A stretch of DNA of 64,000 bases from the NCBI GenBank assembly GCA_950022655.1, contig OX465588.1:22740527-22804526 (forward strand), read 5' to 3'. Shown in pieces: positions 47,225 through 56,792 of this stretch. The position numbers and the translations under genes are program-made. Within the stretch, counting starts at the first letter, position 1. Each line of letters starts with the position of its first letter. The DNA comes from Alentia gelatinosa (taxonomy: Eukaryota > Annelida > Polychaeta > Phyllodocida > Polynoidae). The notes under the pieces were generated by a model that saw only the letters and a program-made list of their open reading frames with translations, was not told where the DNA came from and made no database searches.

Positions 47225-47932
47225 GTGTTTTCTCTCACCACCTCTGCCTCAACCTCTGAGACCCTGAACACCCACCACATAGACTATGCTAAAAGTTTTC
47301 CTGAACTGTTCAAGCCCGGACTGGGTCGGATGAAGGGTTTTGAAGCCACTCTGCATGTCAACCCTGATGTGCAACCGCGATGCTTCAAACCATGCACTGT
47401 ACCTCTCTCTTTGCATGACAATGTCAATGCCAAGCTGGATCGACTTGTGCGCGAGGGTGTTCTCGTCCCTGTCAAGTTTTCAGAGTGGCCCGCTCCGATA
47501 GTTCCGATTCTCAAACCCAGTGGTGAAGTTCTTATATGTGGTGACTATAAACTGACTCTCAATACCACTACCCTTGTGGATAAATACCCCATACTGAACA
47601 TTGATGATCTCTATAATAAGTTGTCTGGTTGTACTTATTTTAATAATATAGATTTGGCTCCTGCATACCAAAAGATTGTGCTTTCATCCGAGTGCCAAAA
47701 GTATACTACCATCACCACATTCAAAGGTTTAATGGAATATACTTGTTTGAATTATGGTGCTAACTCTGATCCTGGTATATTTCAGAAACTCCTAGAACAG
47801 CTGCTGCAAGGTATTACATTCACAGTGGTGTTCCTTGATGTGACTGTAGGCAGAACCACTAAGAAGGAGACTGAAGAAAATCTTCTGATGGTCTTGGAGA
47901 GATTCAAAGAGGGCTGTGTTCTTCCTCAATGA
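47225..47932 (+). pseudogene. Reverse transcriptase fragment of the third gypsy
   Basis: 235 codons with RT entry motifs (EWPAPIVPILKPSGEVLICG), NIDLAPAYQKIVL with the first catalytic Asp, LNYGANSDPGIFQKLLEQ, and VVFLDVTVG where the catalytic pair should be. In the intact relative this box is FLDD, so here the second Asp is replaced by Val. The enzyme would be dead even without the downstream frameshift. The thumb and connection region are largely deleted after 47932. Confidence 0.88.
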
Positions 47933-48125
47933 ATCTGTCGTCTACCTAGGACATCGACACCTAGGGCCCTGAGCAGCACCACGCATTCAACAACTCTCAT
48001 CCCATGTGCTGGTGCACTACAACCCTGAGCTCCCGCTCCTGCTCAGTTGTGATGCCTCACCATGTGGCTTAGGCACCGTGCTGTCACACATCATGCCCGA
48101 CGGCTTGGATTGTCTGATCGCATAC

Positions 48126-48539
48126 TTTGTTTGTTGGTTTGATTTAACGTCCAGTTAACCATTACAAGTTCTCACCAGACTTTCTCAAGGTTCTTTTACA
48201 CCACAAGGGTGGTGATCAAATCTATGAAATGAATTTAGGTGGAAACCTCACCCCTACACATTTACAGAGGTGAGAGTTCTTTTACTTCCCACACCACATA
48301 GACATGGTATGAGAAGGATTCACCTTCGATATAGCAGTAAATCTCCCACTGCTGGGGGTGAAGGAGAAAAGTGGCTGCATTAGGGACCCGAAAGTCCAGT
48401 GCTCTTTACCACTGAGGTAACTCCCCACCCTGGTCGCTTTTGTTATGCTTGCAAGCAAGCATATCCGGTCTGCACCACGAGGAGGCGAGGTGACCAAGAG
48501 GGTGAACAGATTGATAATTGCTGTCCACCCCAGCAGACC
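48126..48539 (-). mobile_element. tRNA-headed SINE, 414-bp insert, reverse orientation
   Basis: CTGATCGCATAC occurs at 48114-48125 and 48540-48551, a 12-bp target duplication. On the minus strand the insert contains GTTACCTCAGTGGTAAAGAG followed by CACTGGACTTTCGGGTCCC (48378-48422), which reads like a tRNA box A, D-loop and anticodon stem. The distal end on the + strand reads TTTGTTTGTTGG followed by TTTGATTTAACGTC, a conserved tail seen in molluscan and other invertebrate SINEs. About 115 bases precede the tRNA-like part, so the 5' end may hold extra sequence. Box B is not clear. Confidence 0.8.
48393..48422 (-). promoter_or_regulatory. Pol III box A-like element in the SINE
   Basis: Minus-strand GTTACCTCAGTGGTAAAGAGC resembles the tRNA box A (TRGCNNAGTGG) and flanking D-stem. 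It would direct RNA polymerase III transcription of the SINE. Confidence 0.65.
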
Positions 48540-48895
48540 TGATCGCATACGCTTCGCGCTCGCTTGCACCAGCAGAATGCAACTATGGACACATAGAGAG
48601 AGAAACTCTGGCCCTGGTGTTCTGTACAACAAAGTTCCACAAGTATCTGTATGGGCGCCATTTCAAGCTCAAGACTGATCATAAACCGCTGCTTGGTCTG
48701 CTGAAGGAAGATAAGATGATCTTGCCCATGGCCAGCGCACGTATCCAGCACTGGGCACTTGTGCTCTCCAACTATGATTATGAGCTACACTACAAACCCT
48801 GTGCTCAGAACGGTAACGCAGACTGACTGAGCTGTCTTCCAATCTCTACGACCAAGGGTTCTGCCACGAGGGGGAGTTCTTCCACCGGTAGTTAA

Positions 48896-49522
48896 AATGG
48901 ACATCCTTGACACCACTCCGGTCACCACGGCTCAGGTGGCTACCTGGACCATCCGCAACCCGATCCTGTCTACCGGTGTGTCATGGACAGCTGGCCAACA
49001 TCAGTTACCAAAGATCTCCAGCCATATCATTGTGGTACAGATGAGTTGAGCACCCTTCAAGGCTGTCTGATGTGGGGCAGTCAAGGAGTTATTCCGCTCC
49101 AGGGGAGGGAAACCGTGCTGGCACAACTGCATGAGTGCCACCCGGGTATCGTTTGCTCGGAGTCCCTCACAGGCAGCTATGTCTGGTGGCCTGGAATCAA
49201 CAACAGTATGGAGCAAAATGTGAAAGCCTGCGTTGTGTGCCAGGAACTTGCCAAGACCCGGCCACCAGCTCAGTTCCATCCATGGGAGTGGCCTGGGAAA
49301 CCATGGCACCGCCTGCATATAGACTATGCTGAACCAATGAATGGACAGATGGTGCTCTTCATAGTGGACAGCCATTCAAAGTTCATCGACGCTCATGTCT
49401 TGAAGAGAGCCACCAGTGGTTCCACCATCAAGAAGCTCCGTCAGACATTCGCGACACATGATCTGCCTGTATCCATCATATCCAATAATAGTTCTTGTTT
49501 TACCAGCAACGAATTTGAATAA
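48896..49522 (+). pseudogene. Integrase N-terminal and core fragment of the third gypsy
   Basis: MDILDTTPVTTAQVATW opens the piece. The HHCC zinc domain follows (HECHPGIVCSESLTGSYVWWPG ... CVVCQEL), then HLID-like LHIDYAEP with the first catalytic Asp and a HSKFIDAHV strand. Where the second catalytic motif should be DNG, it reads SNNSSCFTS, so the Asp is lost. The frame stops at 49520. Confidence 0.85.
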
Positions 49523-49548
49523 TTCTGCAAGAACCACATCAAACATAT

Positions 49549-49857
49549 TTGTGTGTCCTCGTACAATCCACCTTCCTTACTGAGCATGCAGTACAGACCG
49601 TAAAGGATGGTATTCGCAAGAGTGAGGAGCCGGACCTGGATGCCGCACTCTACCATTTTTTTGCTCACTACCGCATCACCCCGCAGACTATGACCGTAGT
49701 CACTCCTGCTGAGCTGCTGATGTGCCAGAAGCCCTGTTTCCTGATGGAGCTCATCACACCGACCATCGCGGACAAGGTGATTGAGCACCAAGCCATAGAA
49801 ACAGCCGAGCATGACCCTGTCCATGAGAGAGTGTTCAACACAGGAAACAGTGTCTGA
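49549..49857 (+). pseudogene. Integrase C-terminal fragment of the third gypsy
   Basis: TEHAVQTVKDGIRKS includes the position of the third catalytic residue (a Glu within TEHAVQ), followed by YRITPQTMTVVTPAELLM. The segment between this and the previous fragment has lost part of the YHPxSNG motif. The remaining tail (to about 50040) reads in other frames. Confidence 0.75.
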
Positions 49858-50040
49858 GCCATGAACTTGGCAGGAACCCCCACCTAGTTTCCCGGAGTTC
49901 TCCAGCCAAGGTCAGACCCATCACCCTCCAGGTCTGCCTTAACGATAGACTCTTTTGGAACCTCCACGTTGACCATCTTCGTGCCCGCTTTCCTCAAGAG
50001 CCAGTTCAGTAATCCGAGCCACCGCCTCAGGAACAAAGAT

Positions 50041-50300
50041 TACTCAAGCCGTCCGCTCACCTGGACGCACCACCTCCATTAACCCATTCAAGCCTGGTGA
50101 TGCCTTGAGGCATCATTTACAAAATATTCTTTTTTCTTTAATAAGATTTAAAACAATGGCTCAATGAACATGAAACTTTTGGAGAATGAAGATATAACAT
50201 CATTTTCAATATTTCTAGGTGAAATGTAAAATAGTAATAAGTATCACATGTCATGTCACAAATAAAAATAAATTTTCACAATAGGCCTATGTACCAAGCC
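50041..50300. repeat. TTAACCC end with GATGCCTTGAGGCATC palindrome
   Basis: ATTAACCCATTCAAGCC is followed by GATGCCTTGAGGCATC (50100-50115). This resembles the left part of the piggyBac-like MITE at 18758. A matching right terminus was not found, so it may be a truncated copy. Confidence 0.45.
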
Positions 50301-50848
50301 TCTAGCGGCATTCATTGGCACTAGCACCCAGCTCCATGAATGTAGCCCTGCTGCGGGTACCCGGCGCAATAGCGTTAACTTCTATGCCTGTCTTTGAGCC
50401 TGCTCTGACTGCTCCTGATCCACCACTACCATCAACACAACAGCCTGTAGCCGACACATAGCCTAAGTCTGTGTATTCCCGCCGGTACCGAAATAGGGAG
50501 CAAAAGTGAACCCGCTGAAACCACAGATATCCGTTACAAAACACCATTTCCGGTGGCCAGTAAGAACTAGGCTTAGTGCTAATCCTAAGAGGGTTTGCAG
50601 CTAGACTTTTGGTTTTGGTCTTGTTTGTTACTTTTGAAGTGCAGTTTACTACTATCGTCTCTGAATAACTCTGTCCTGAAGTTACGATGACAGATGTTAA
50701 GTTTATCAAAAATATGGATTTAAAAGATTGGAGAATGACATATATATAATCTCAAATCTACATGGTCAAAGTATTGAGTGCCTATATCCGGAAATTGTGT
50801 TTTGTAAACGGGTATCTGTGGTTTCAGTGGGTTCACTTTGGCTCCCTA
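50301..50848. other. Unannotated DNA
   Basis: A 135-residue minus frame (50302-50709) has no recognised motif. Nothing else is supported. Confidence 0.35.
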
Positions 50849-51896
50849 TTAAAGTGGCTATTCCACCACCGCAGTGCATGGCTCAGCCAGGGCCGGCCAG
50901 GCGCCTTGTGGTCGCCTATTGGCGTTCGGCGGCAATAACTGGCCCAAATCTCCTGCCAGCAGCGATAATCTGCTTGGTTGAACAGCTCATGACAGCTCAT
51001 GAATGGGCCCCTAACGGCCATCCCCTGTCAGCCGCTGGCTCCTCCCCATGCCTCCAAAACCCCGTTGCCGGCCAGAATCAGCTGTCCTGTTGGTGGTCGC
51101 CAGCCTGGGCCTGGGCCTATAGCCCATTTTGGAGTCCAACCTCCCCCGCATGGCACCGCCGGCGGAAAACTATTTCATTTGATTTTAAGCCTCCGGCCAG
51201 CCAGCCGGCGGGCATGCCAAGACCTACACCGAGAGCGATGCCGAGAGCACGCCGAGAGCTGTTCCCGGGGTCCGCATTGACCGCTCCAGATCGCCTGAAT
51301 ATACCGTGACACACACCGTCCACATGGTATCGGTGACCCCCGTGAGCGGTTTTCGTCGCCAGCGGAGACCGAAAGTTCAGACAGTTGTGGCAGTTTGGGC
51401 AGAATTGTAGCGCCAGAATCAAATATTCACATTCATAACATCAAGGCTAAGCTTTATTTACCTTCATTGTTCAGTTAACCACAGTATTTTGCTGATATTT
51501 GAATTTCTCTTACTGTTCTCGTACAAATCCTGCCCCGCTCGACTACCAGGTTTTGCGCAGTCTGAACGTCGTACCTGTAGTGTATTGAGAACTGCTTGCC
51601 GTGCCCCTTATCGGATCAATGTAGAACCTGGCTTGTACATTAGTGCCGCAAATGTCCACCAGACGGCAGCAGCAAAACCGCTGCGGATTCATCGCTGCGC
51701 CAGGTCCAGCCGGCTCTTGGGGGCGCCCGCTGGACGCCTTGTGACGCCTGTTGGTTGCAGGGGGGTCAATTTGGTGAAACAGCTCGGAGAATTTAGATGA
51801 TTAAGGGGCGGCCGGGCAGCCGGCCTTGGCGGCAGATGTCGGCTGGAGGGTAAAAATCCGACTGTGGAGAGCCTTTTTGGTGGAATAGCTGCTTAA
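50849..51896. mobile_element. ~1.05-kb TTAA-flanked repeat, copy 2 (better preserved)
   Basis: TTAA at 50849-50852 and 51893-51896 flank inverted ends: AGTGGCTATTCCACCA at the left, and GCAGCTATTCCACCAA on the minus strand at the right. The interior is GC-rich, with repeated GGCCGGCC and GCCAGC blocks, and aligns with copy 1 in order. TTAA targets suggest piggyBac-type mobilisation, but the termini do not start CCC. No transposase is seen. Confidence 0.7.
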
Positions 51897-53220
51897 GATG
51901 CAACTTTTTCAGTGATGCAACTCTAGGCCTCTTCAATGACTTCCTAGCACCACACAAACACTGCACACCTCTATCAAATCTTTCTTTACTGAATTCCCAA
52001 CATTTGTTTGATCAACGCCAGGTGCACTTGTTGCAACATCATAAGCACAAATGTTGAGCCGGGTGACTACTAAGTTCATTTTCAGATCATTGATATAATT
52101 ATGGATGATAGTTGTCTTAAGTTAAGACAGACCCTGAGGTGAACTAGTTTTCAACTCTGAGGAATAATGGGCCGATTCCACCAAACAACCGCTTTTACTG
52201 AGCAAAAAGGTGTTCCAGCAAACTTTTCGACAGACATCGGCTGAAAAGTCTGGCCAAATTACTTCAAAATGCGTCGCTGCTCCACCGAAACCCCTAACAG
52301 ACGCTCATGTGGTCGCTATACGAGCGTCTGGTGGGTTCAAAGTTCCAGCAGATCCGAGCCGACACCCCAGCCGTGGCGCCGACTGGTGGACGTTAGCCGC
52401 ATTTTTACGTAGTAATCGAGTTCTCCGATAGGCGACGCCGCAGGCGGCGATACATTACGGTGGTATGACACTCCGAACCCGCGAAATCCACGTATCGAGC
52501 GGAGCAGTGTGCCGCTATGTTGGATTTTGTACGGGAACGTTGAGAGATCGTCAAATAACAGTGAAATACTGCGGTAAATCGAACAATGAAGGTAAATAAA
52601 GATTTTTTTTTTTTAGAATTTCACACAAATGTGTGGAATTTCTTTTAAACAATTTTTGGGAAAATAAAAAAGTAAATAAAGATAAGGATTGATGTTATGA
52701 ATGTGTATGGCATGCTATGGTGCTAGGATTCTGCCGAAAATACCGAAAGTGTCAGAATTTTCAATGTCCGTTCGCGGCTTCGGGTACCGGTATCGCCGGT
52801 ATCCCTCGCGCTATGTTGGTGGCGTTCCCTCGCCGCAACTCCCGGCAGAGCCCGTGGGCGGGTGTCGTAATCTTCAAATGCATTGGCCAGATGCCCAATT
52901 CCAGCCAATAAAAACCTAATAAATCAGTTTTTCGCCAGATGGGCAAATTCCATCTCTTGGAGAGTTATTGGGGTATCGGTTGGGATATCGCCTGAAAAAA
53001 TCTGGTTGGTGGAAGCGCATTTCAACTGGCTCTCCTGCCAGACGCTCAGCAACCGTGAAGCGACACTCCAATGACCCCCAACATCCTCCAACAGACGTCA
53101 AAACTTAGAGCAGACATCTGTTGAAACGTCTGGCAGGAGAGCAGACATCTGCTGAAACATCTGGTGTGTGCTTCCACCAACCCGACAGATGATTAAAATA
53201 GAGCAGGTCTGTCAGTAACT
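51897..53220. other. Unannotated repeat-like DNA
   Basis: Possible short inverted ends (GATTCCACCAAAC at 52174, GTTGGTGGAAGC at 53006-53017) suggest another eroded element of the ATTCCACCAA type. GAGCAGACATCTG followed by TGAAAC and TCTGG is duplicated in tandem at 53109-53162. No gene is recognised. Confidence 0.4.
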
Positions 53221-53407
53221 GCCCCCCCCCTGGAAATAACCCAAAATAAAATGCCCCCCCCCCCAGACAAATACCTTGAAATAAATTGCCCCCCCCCCCC
53301 CAGACAAATACCTTGAAAAAAATTGCCCCCCCCCAGGCAAATACCCTAAAAAAAATTGCCCCCCCCCCCCAGGCAAATACCCTGATATAATTTCCCCCCC
53401 CCCCCCG
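53221..53407. repeat. Poly-C minisatellite, about 5 units of ~40-45 bp
   Basis: Units have the form AATTG + C9-13 + AGACAAATACC plus TTGAAATAA. The minus strand carries G-runs able to form G-quadruplexes. The same unit type recurs at 55883-56021. Frames across it are repeat translations only. Confidence 0.9.
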
Positions 53408-53744
53408 ACCTACACACACTAGACAAAGATGGATTTTTCTTTGTAAAGAATGTAGATAATGATCCATATTACAGTGTACTAGTCGAACAAGATTTATTTC
53501 CAAGATTCAGTCAATAAAGACACTGGTTAATACACAATGACTTTGAATATACACCTTCAATGTATGGAAGGCTGTGGGCCAAAGAAAACAAAATCCCAGA
53601 TAAAGTGGCATAAGGTTTCAATTTGAAATAAACATGAGGTATCTCTGTTAAAGAATTGAAGTGATGTAACTTAATATGCTCTCTGAATGATACTCCTTGT
53701 GACTAAACTCAACAACGCAAGTTGGGACATGTGGCATCACAATG

Positions 53745-54545
53745 TTAAAGTCTAATATAGTCATTAAACTTCCGTTTTTTCACTGTCCGTCCTGATCTAG
53801 TAGTTACTGGAAGATTCCCCTCACCAACATGATTGTCTGTGTTATTGTCAGAACATTCATCATTCCATAAAGTTGATATGGCATCAAATATATAATTGTC
53901 TGCATCACTCTCAGAATCTGACACAATTTCATCAAGAACAATGTCTTCATCATCAGAGTTGGCATCAGAAGTGTCAGAATTTTGTTCTACTGTTATGTTA
54001 GAGTTTCCAACGAGCCCACCAGAGACATGAGCTATTATTGTATTTATTTTGTCTTTCTTTTTGCCCAAGAGTCTCAGCTGGTGATGGGTCAAGTACTTGT
54101 TGAGCTCCAACACTGAGAGTTTACCAATAGTTCCACTAGAGACCAGAACTTCCCAGTCATATTCTCGGACATCCTTCTGCTGTTTCTGGATCAAATCTGC
54201 TTTCCTGGTTTTCATTCTTCTTTTTTGTGCCAGCTGTTTGTGATAGAGATGTGTGACATAGTCTCTCACAAGGGAAGGCTTTACAATGTAGTGCTTACTG
54301 AAGGCACTTATTGATTCAGGATCATCTAGACTAAGCTGTCCTGACTCAACTAGCCGTGTAATTTGTACTCTAGGGTTGAAGTCCTCAGGCTGCCTGGCCT
54401 GCTCATGTTCACCAGTTAGAGAGGTCAGATGAACGTCCTTGTAGTGGTACAGTGGCAACTGTGTGTAATCTGGCATAGGCCTTGGTATTCTCTGCATTTC
54501 AGGCCCACTCCAGTCATTTTCAGAGCAGAAGGCACACAGAGTCAT
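53745..54545 (-). CDS. Hypothetical protein with SAP-like motif and acidic C-terminus
   Basis: A 266-codon intronless frame that I do not recognise as a named gene. Residues about 110-135 are Lys/Arg/Gln-rich (KQLAQKRRMKTRKADLIQKQ). Then GKLSVLELNKYLTHHQLRLL followed by GKKKDKINTII has the helix-loop-helix spacing of a SAP DNA/RNA-binding motif. The last quarter is strongly acidic (NSDTSDANSDDEDIVLDEIV) and ends TTRSGRTVKKRKFNDY, a TRSGR-K tail often seen in transposon-derived proteins. The natural start is uncertain: a protein-like minus frame (about 54520-54750) overlaps upstream in another register, so this may be the 3' part of a frameshifted gene. It could be TE-derived. Confidence 0.5.
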   Translation of the reverse strand: MTLCAFCSENDWSGPEMQRIPRPMPDYTQLPLYHYKDVHLTSLTGEHEQARQPEDFNPRVQITRLVESGQLSLDDPESISAFSKHYIVKPSLVRDYVTHLYHKQLAQKRRMKTRKADLIQKQQKDVREYDWEVLVSSGTIGKLSVLELNKYLTHHQLRLLGKKKDKINTIIAHVSGGLVGNSNITVEQNSDTSDANSDDEDIVLDEIVSDSESDADNYIFDAISTLWNDECSDNNTDNHVGEGNLPVTTRSGRTVKKRKFNDYIRL

Positions 54546-54834
54546 TGGACTGAATGCAGTAACCCTTTAGGTATTCCATATACAGTAAACCTTTTTCATA
54601 ATGACCATCAATGAAGTCAAAAATCTTCAAGAAGTAGTATGCTCCTGGGACTTGTCTAGCAGATGCCGTTATTCTGTTACTGCTTGGAACGCCTGACAAT
54701 GATTCTCCAGGGTCTACCAGATACCAGGCAGCAATCACGAAGGTCACGGAGAGCAAAGGAAAATAGGCGGAAGGATAGGCAGCGGGAAGCAAAGAAAGGT
54801 GTGATTCCTGAAAGTAGGGTTGTACATCCAGCAA
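54520..54834 (-). pseudogene. Possible upstream part of the SAP-like gene, other frame
   Basis: The minus frame contains ARQVPGAYYFLKIFDFIDGH and YEKGLLYMEYLKGY, which is protein-like. It overlaps the start of the 266-codon frame by 26 bases in another register. A frameshift would join them; equally it may be chance. Confidence 0.35.
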
Positions 54835-55040
54835 GCAGGATTGTGTTTTATATGACAGGAAAGCCCCTGAATGAAGACACAGACATGATATGTGACACAG
54901 ATCTGTGTGGCATCGAGTTTCACCTGAAGAAGATGTCCAGGGTCAGGCTCCAAATTGGAGTGGACTATCTGTGTAATCTAAACCTTCTTTCTTTTGGGGC
55001 AGACACACTTCTTAGGAATTATCTGAGACAGAAAGTATAA
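54721..55040 (+). CDS. Possible terminal exon, basic region protein
   Basis: A + frame after a candidate acceptor (TCTACCAG, ending 54720) has a basic stretch (RRSRRAKENRRKDRQREAKK) and a mixed C-terminal region ending NYLRQKV at a TAA. About 450 bases of AT-rich sequence and AATAAA (55492-55497) follow, as in a 3' untranslated region. No upstream exon was identified and I do not recognise the family. It overlaps the antisense frame 54520-54834, so at most one is real. Confidence 0.3.
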
Positions 55041-55882
55041 CCACATTACATGCACATTCTGTGTATATAGGATAACAGCTGTCATATTTTGCTATGCCAA
55101 AATTGAAGACAGTGCTTATGCCAAGACAGCTACATTAATAAGCTAGTGATAAGGCTTATTTTCCAGTAATTACTGACACAGGTGTCTTCACTTTCATTTC
55201 AAACTTCATGGTTTGTTTATTGCGTTGCATTTGACTCAGGATTGATGTATCTCTCATCTAACACTGATGTTCACTGTGATTATCTGTTGTTTTTTTGTGT
55301 GTAATGCACACAATTTGTGATTCCTTATAGTTAAGAGTTATATATCCAAGAGTGCTAGTCAGTTAATCTTATTACTATAATGTGATCTGAGTTAAGCCAT
55401 ATTTATCAGAGTACACATTGATACCCGCTATTTTAATATTGGTTGTTGATCTCATCTTGCTGAACATATGAGCTCATACTTGATAAACAACAATAAAAGT
55501 TTAACCGTTTAAAAACCTTTGTTCATATGTTATTATTCAATTTGATATTAAAAATCACGTGTTAGAATTGCTTTAAGTATCTCTCTGTAATGATTGGCAC
55601 ATGGTGAATGGGAATGTTTGGTTATCAATCTAGTATTTCATACTTAGAAGTACACATGCTCTACTTATTGATTACTCCTCTCAGTGTCATCTGCCTGTCC
55701 TCCATTTTATTGATAGATAATGAATCTCATTAACCCTGAAACTCTACAATCATCGAGATACACTACAATTTATCCAAAATCATTAGCACTCACATGAAAA
55801 GGATGGTAACCTAGATGATTGTTAGTCATTAGTCAATATTTAAAAAAAACCCATGGATACACGCAAATGCTAGAATTTGATG
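55041..55882. other. AT-rich DNA, possible 3' untranslated region
   Basis: No coding. AATAAA at 55492-55497 could end a + strand transcript. Confidence 0.4.
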
Positions 55883-56021
55883 CGCCCCCCCCCCCCCCCC
55901 ACGCAAATACCCCCAAATAAAATGCCCCCCCCCCCACGCAAATACCCCCAAATAAAATGCCCCCCCATGCAAATACCCTCATATAAATTGCCCCCCCCCC
56001 CCTAATAGCTCACCCCCCCCC
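55883..56021. repeat. Poly-C minisatellite, second array
   Basis: Units AATG + C-run + ACGCAAATACCCCCAAATAA, related to the array at 53221-53407. The two arrays bracket the SAP-like ORF. Confidence 0.9.
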
Positions 56022-56731
56022 CTCGGCCATAAATAATGAACACTCCCTTAGCTCTCTAGAATGTACCTATATCATGACACCATCACTCACTAAAATTGTC
56101 GGTCTGTGGTGGGTGCAGCCTCTAACAATATTCGACGATTTACGTTAGTCCTTTCAATGATTCAGATTGAGTCCAACAAAAGGCGAAGAACTTCGCAAAG
56201 GGATAGAAATTATGATTTTCACATGTCATAGGTTAAAATTCCAGCCAGTCCAGCCTTTTAGGCCCACATGTAGATTTGAAAATGTCGTGTCAATTTTTCC
56301 GTCATATGCCATACAATGGAAATGAAGTTTGATTGAGTTTGTTTTAATGATCAGTGACTCCGGTCATGATATAGAAATTGTCTAATTTCCACCATTTCCA
56401 CCCATGAGGGGGAGAAATGTTGTCAACACATTTCGCAGTCGGGGGGTTCTAATTATCTGTTAAAAGACAAACACCGCGTTGTGCCATCGTCAATGAAATA
56501 TCATGTTACATTACTTACAATATACAAGTTTTGCCCTTCTGCTTTAGTTTGTAACACTTTACCATCTTCAAAATCCATGCCTTTACGGTCTTCAGAACGA
56601 GACGGTGTGGTACATCGTAGTCTCCATTGCTGCCATCTGACGGCTATTTCTTATACTTCACTTGACTATGTCGTATACTATTCAGTGAGACACCATGCTC
56701 GTTTCTAACCCAAACATTGCAACAGGGGGAA
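56022..56731. other. Upstream region of TPGS1
   Basis: Likely holds the promoter and 5' untranslated region of TPGS1. I see no clear TATA box or CpG island. The 75-residue frame at 56481-56708 is not supported as coding. Confidence 0.4.
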
Positions 56732-56792
56732 ATGGATCGACGAAAAGCTGGAACAAATGAAGTCGTTAATGAGTCAGATAAGCAGTTCATGG
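56732..56792 (+). CDS. TPGS1: TPGS1 exon 1
   Basis: Encodes MDRRKAGTNEVVNESDKQFM and the first base of the next codon. The donor is G|GTAATA. A short variable head followed by an acidic D-K-F segment fits the family start. Confidence 0.75.

Larger units (their letters stand above)
47990..48832 (+). pseudogene. RNase H fragment split by a SINE
   Basis: LLLSCDASPCGLGTVLSHI (about 48028-48085) carries the first RNase H acidic residue. Coding stops at the SINE (48126-48539) and resumes at 48540 with ASRSLAPAECNYGHIERETL, then LKTDHKPLLGLL, ending at a TGA (48826) after NGNAD. Removing the insertion and one target copy rejoins the two parts at a conserved site. Confidence 0.88.
46985..50040 (+). 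mobile_element. Decayed Mag-like Ty3/gypsy element, third copy type
   Basis: A coding skeleton without visible LTRs: protease end (SGKGPNMLGRDWL, about 47158-47199), RT, RNase H, integrase, in + orientation. There are in-frame stops, a deletion between the RT palm and RNase H, a SINE insertion and a mutated integrase triad. It resembles the element at 9874-14763 but is older and more eroded. No gag or LTR was identified. Confidence 0.88.

Noticed and set aside
53105..53503. 132-codon minus frame rich in Gly (GGGG repeats)
   Set aside because: It is the translation of the poly-C minisatellite, not a protein.
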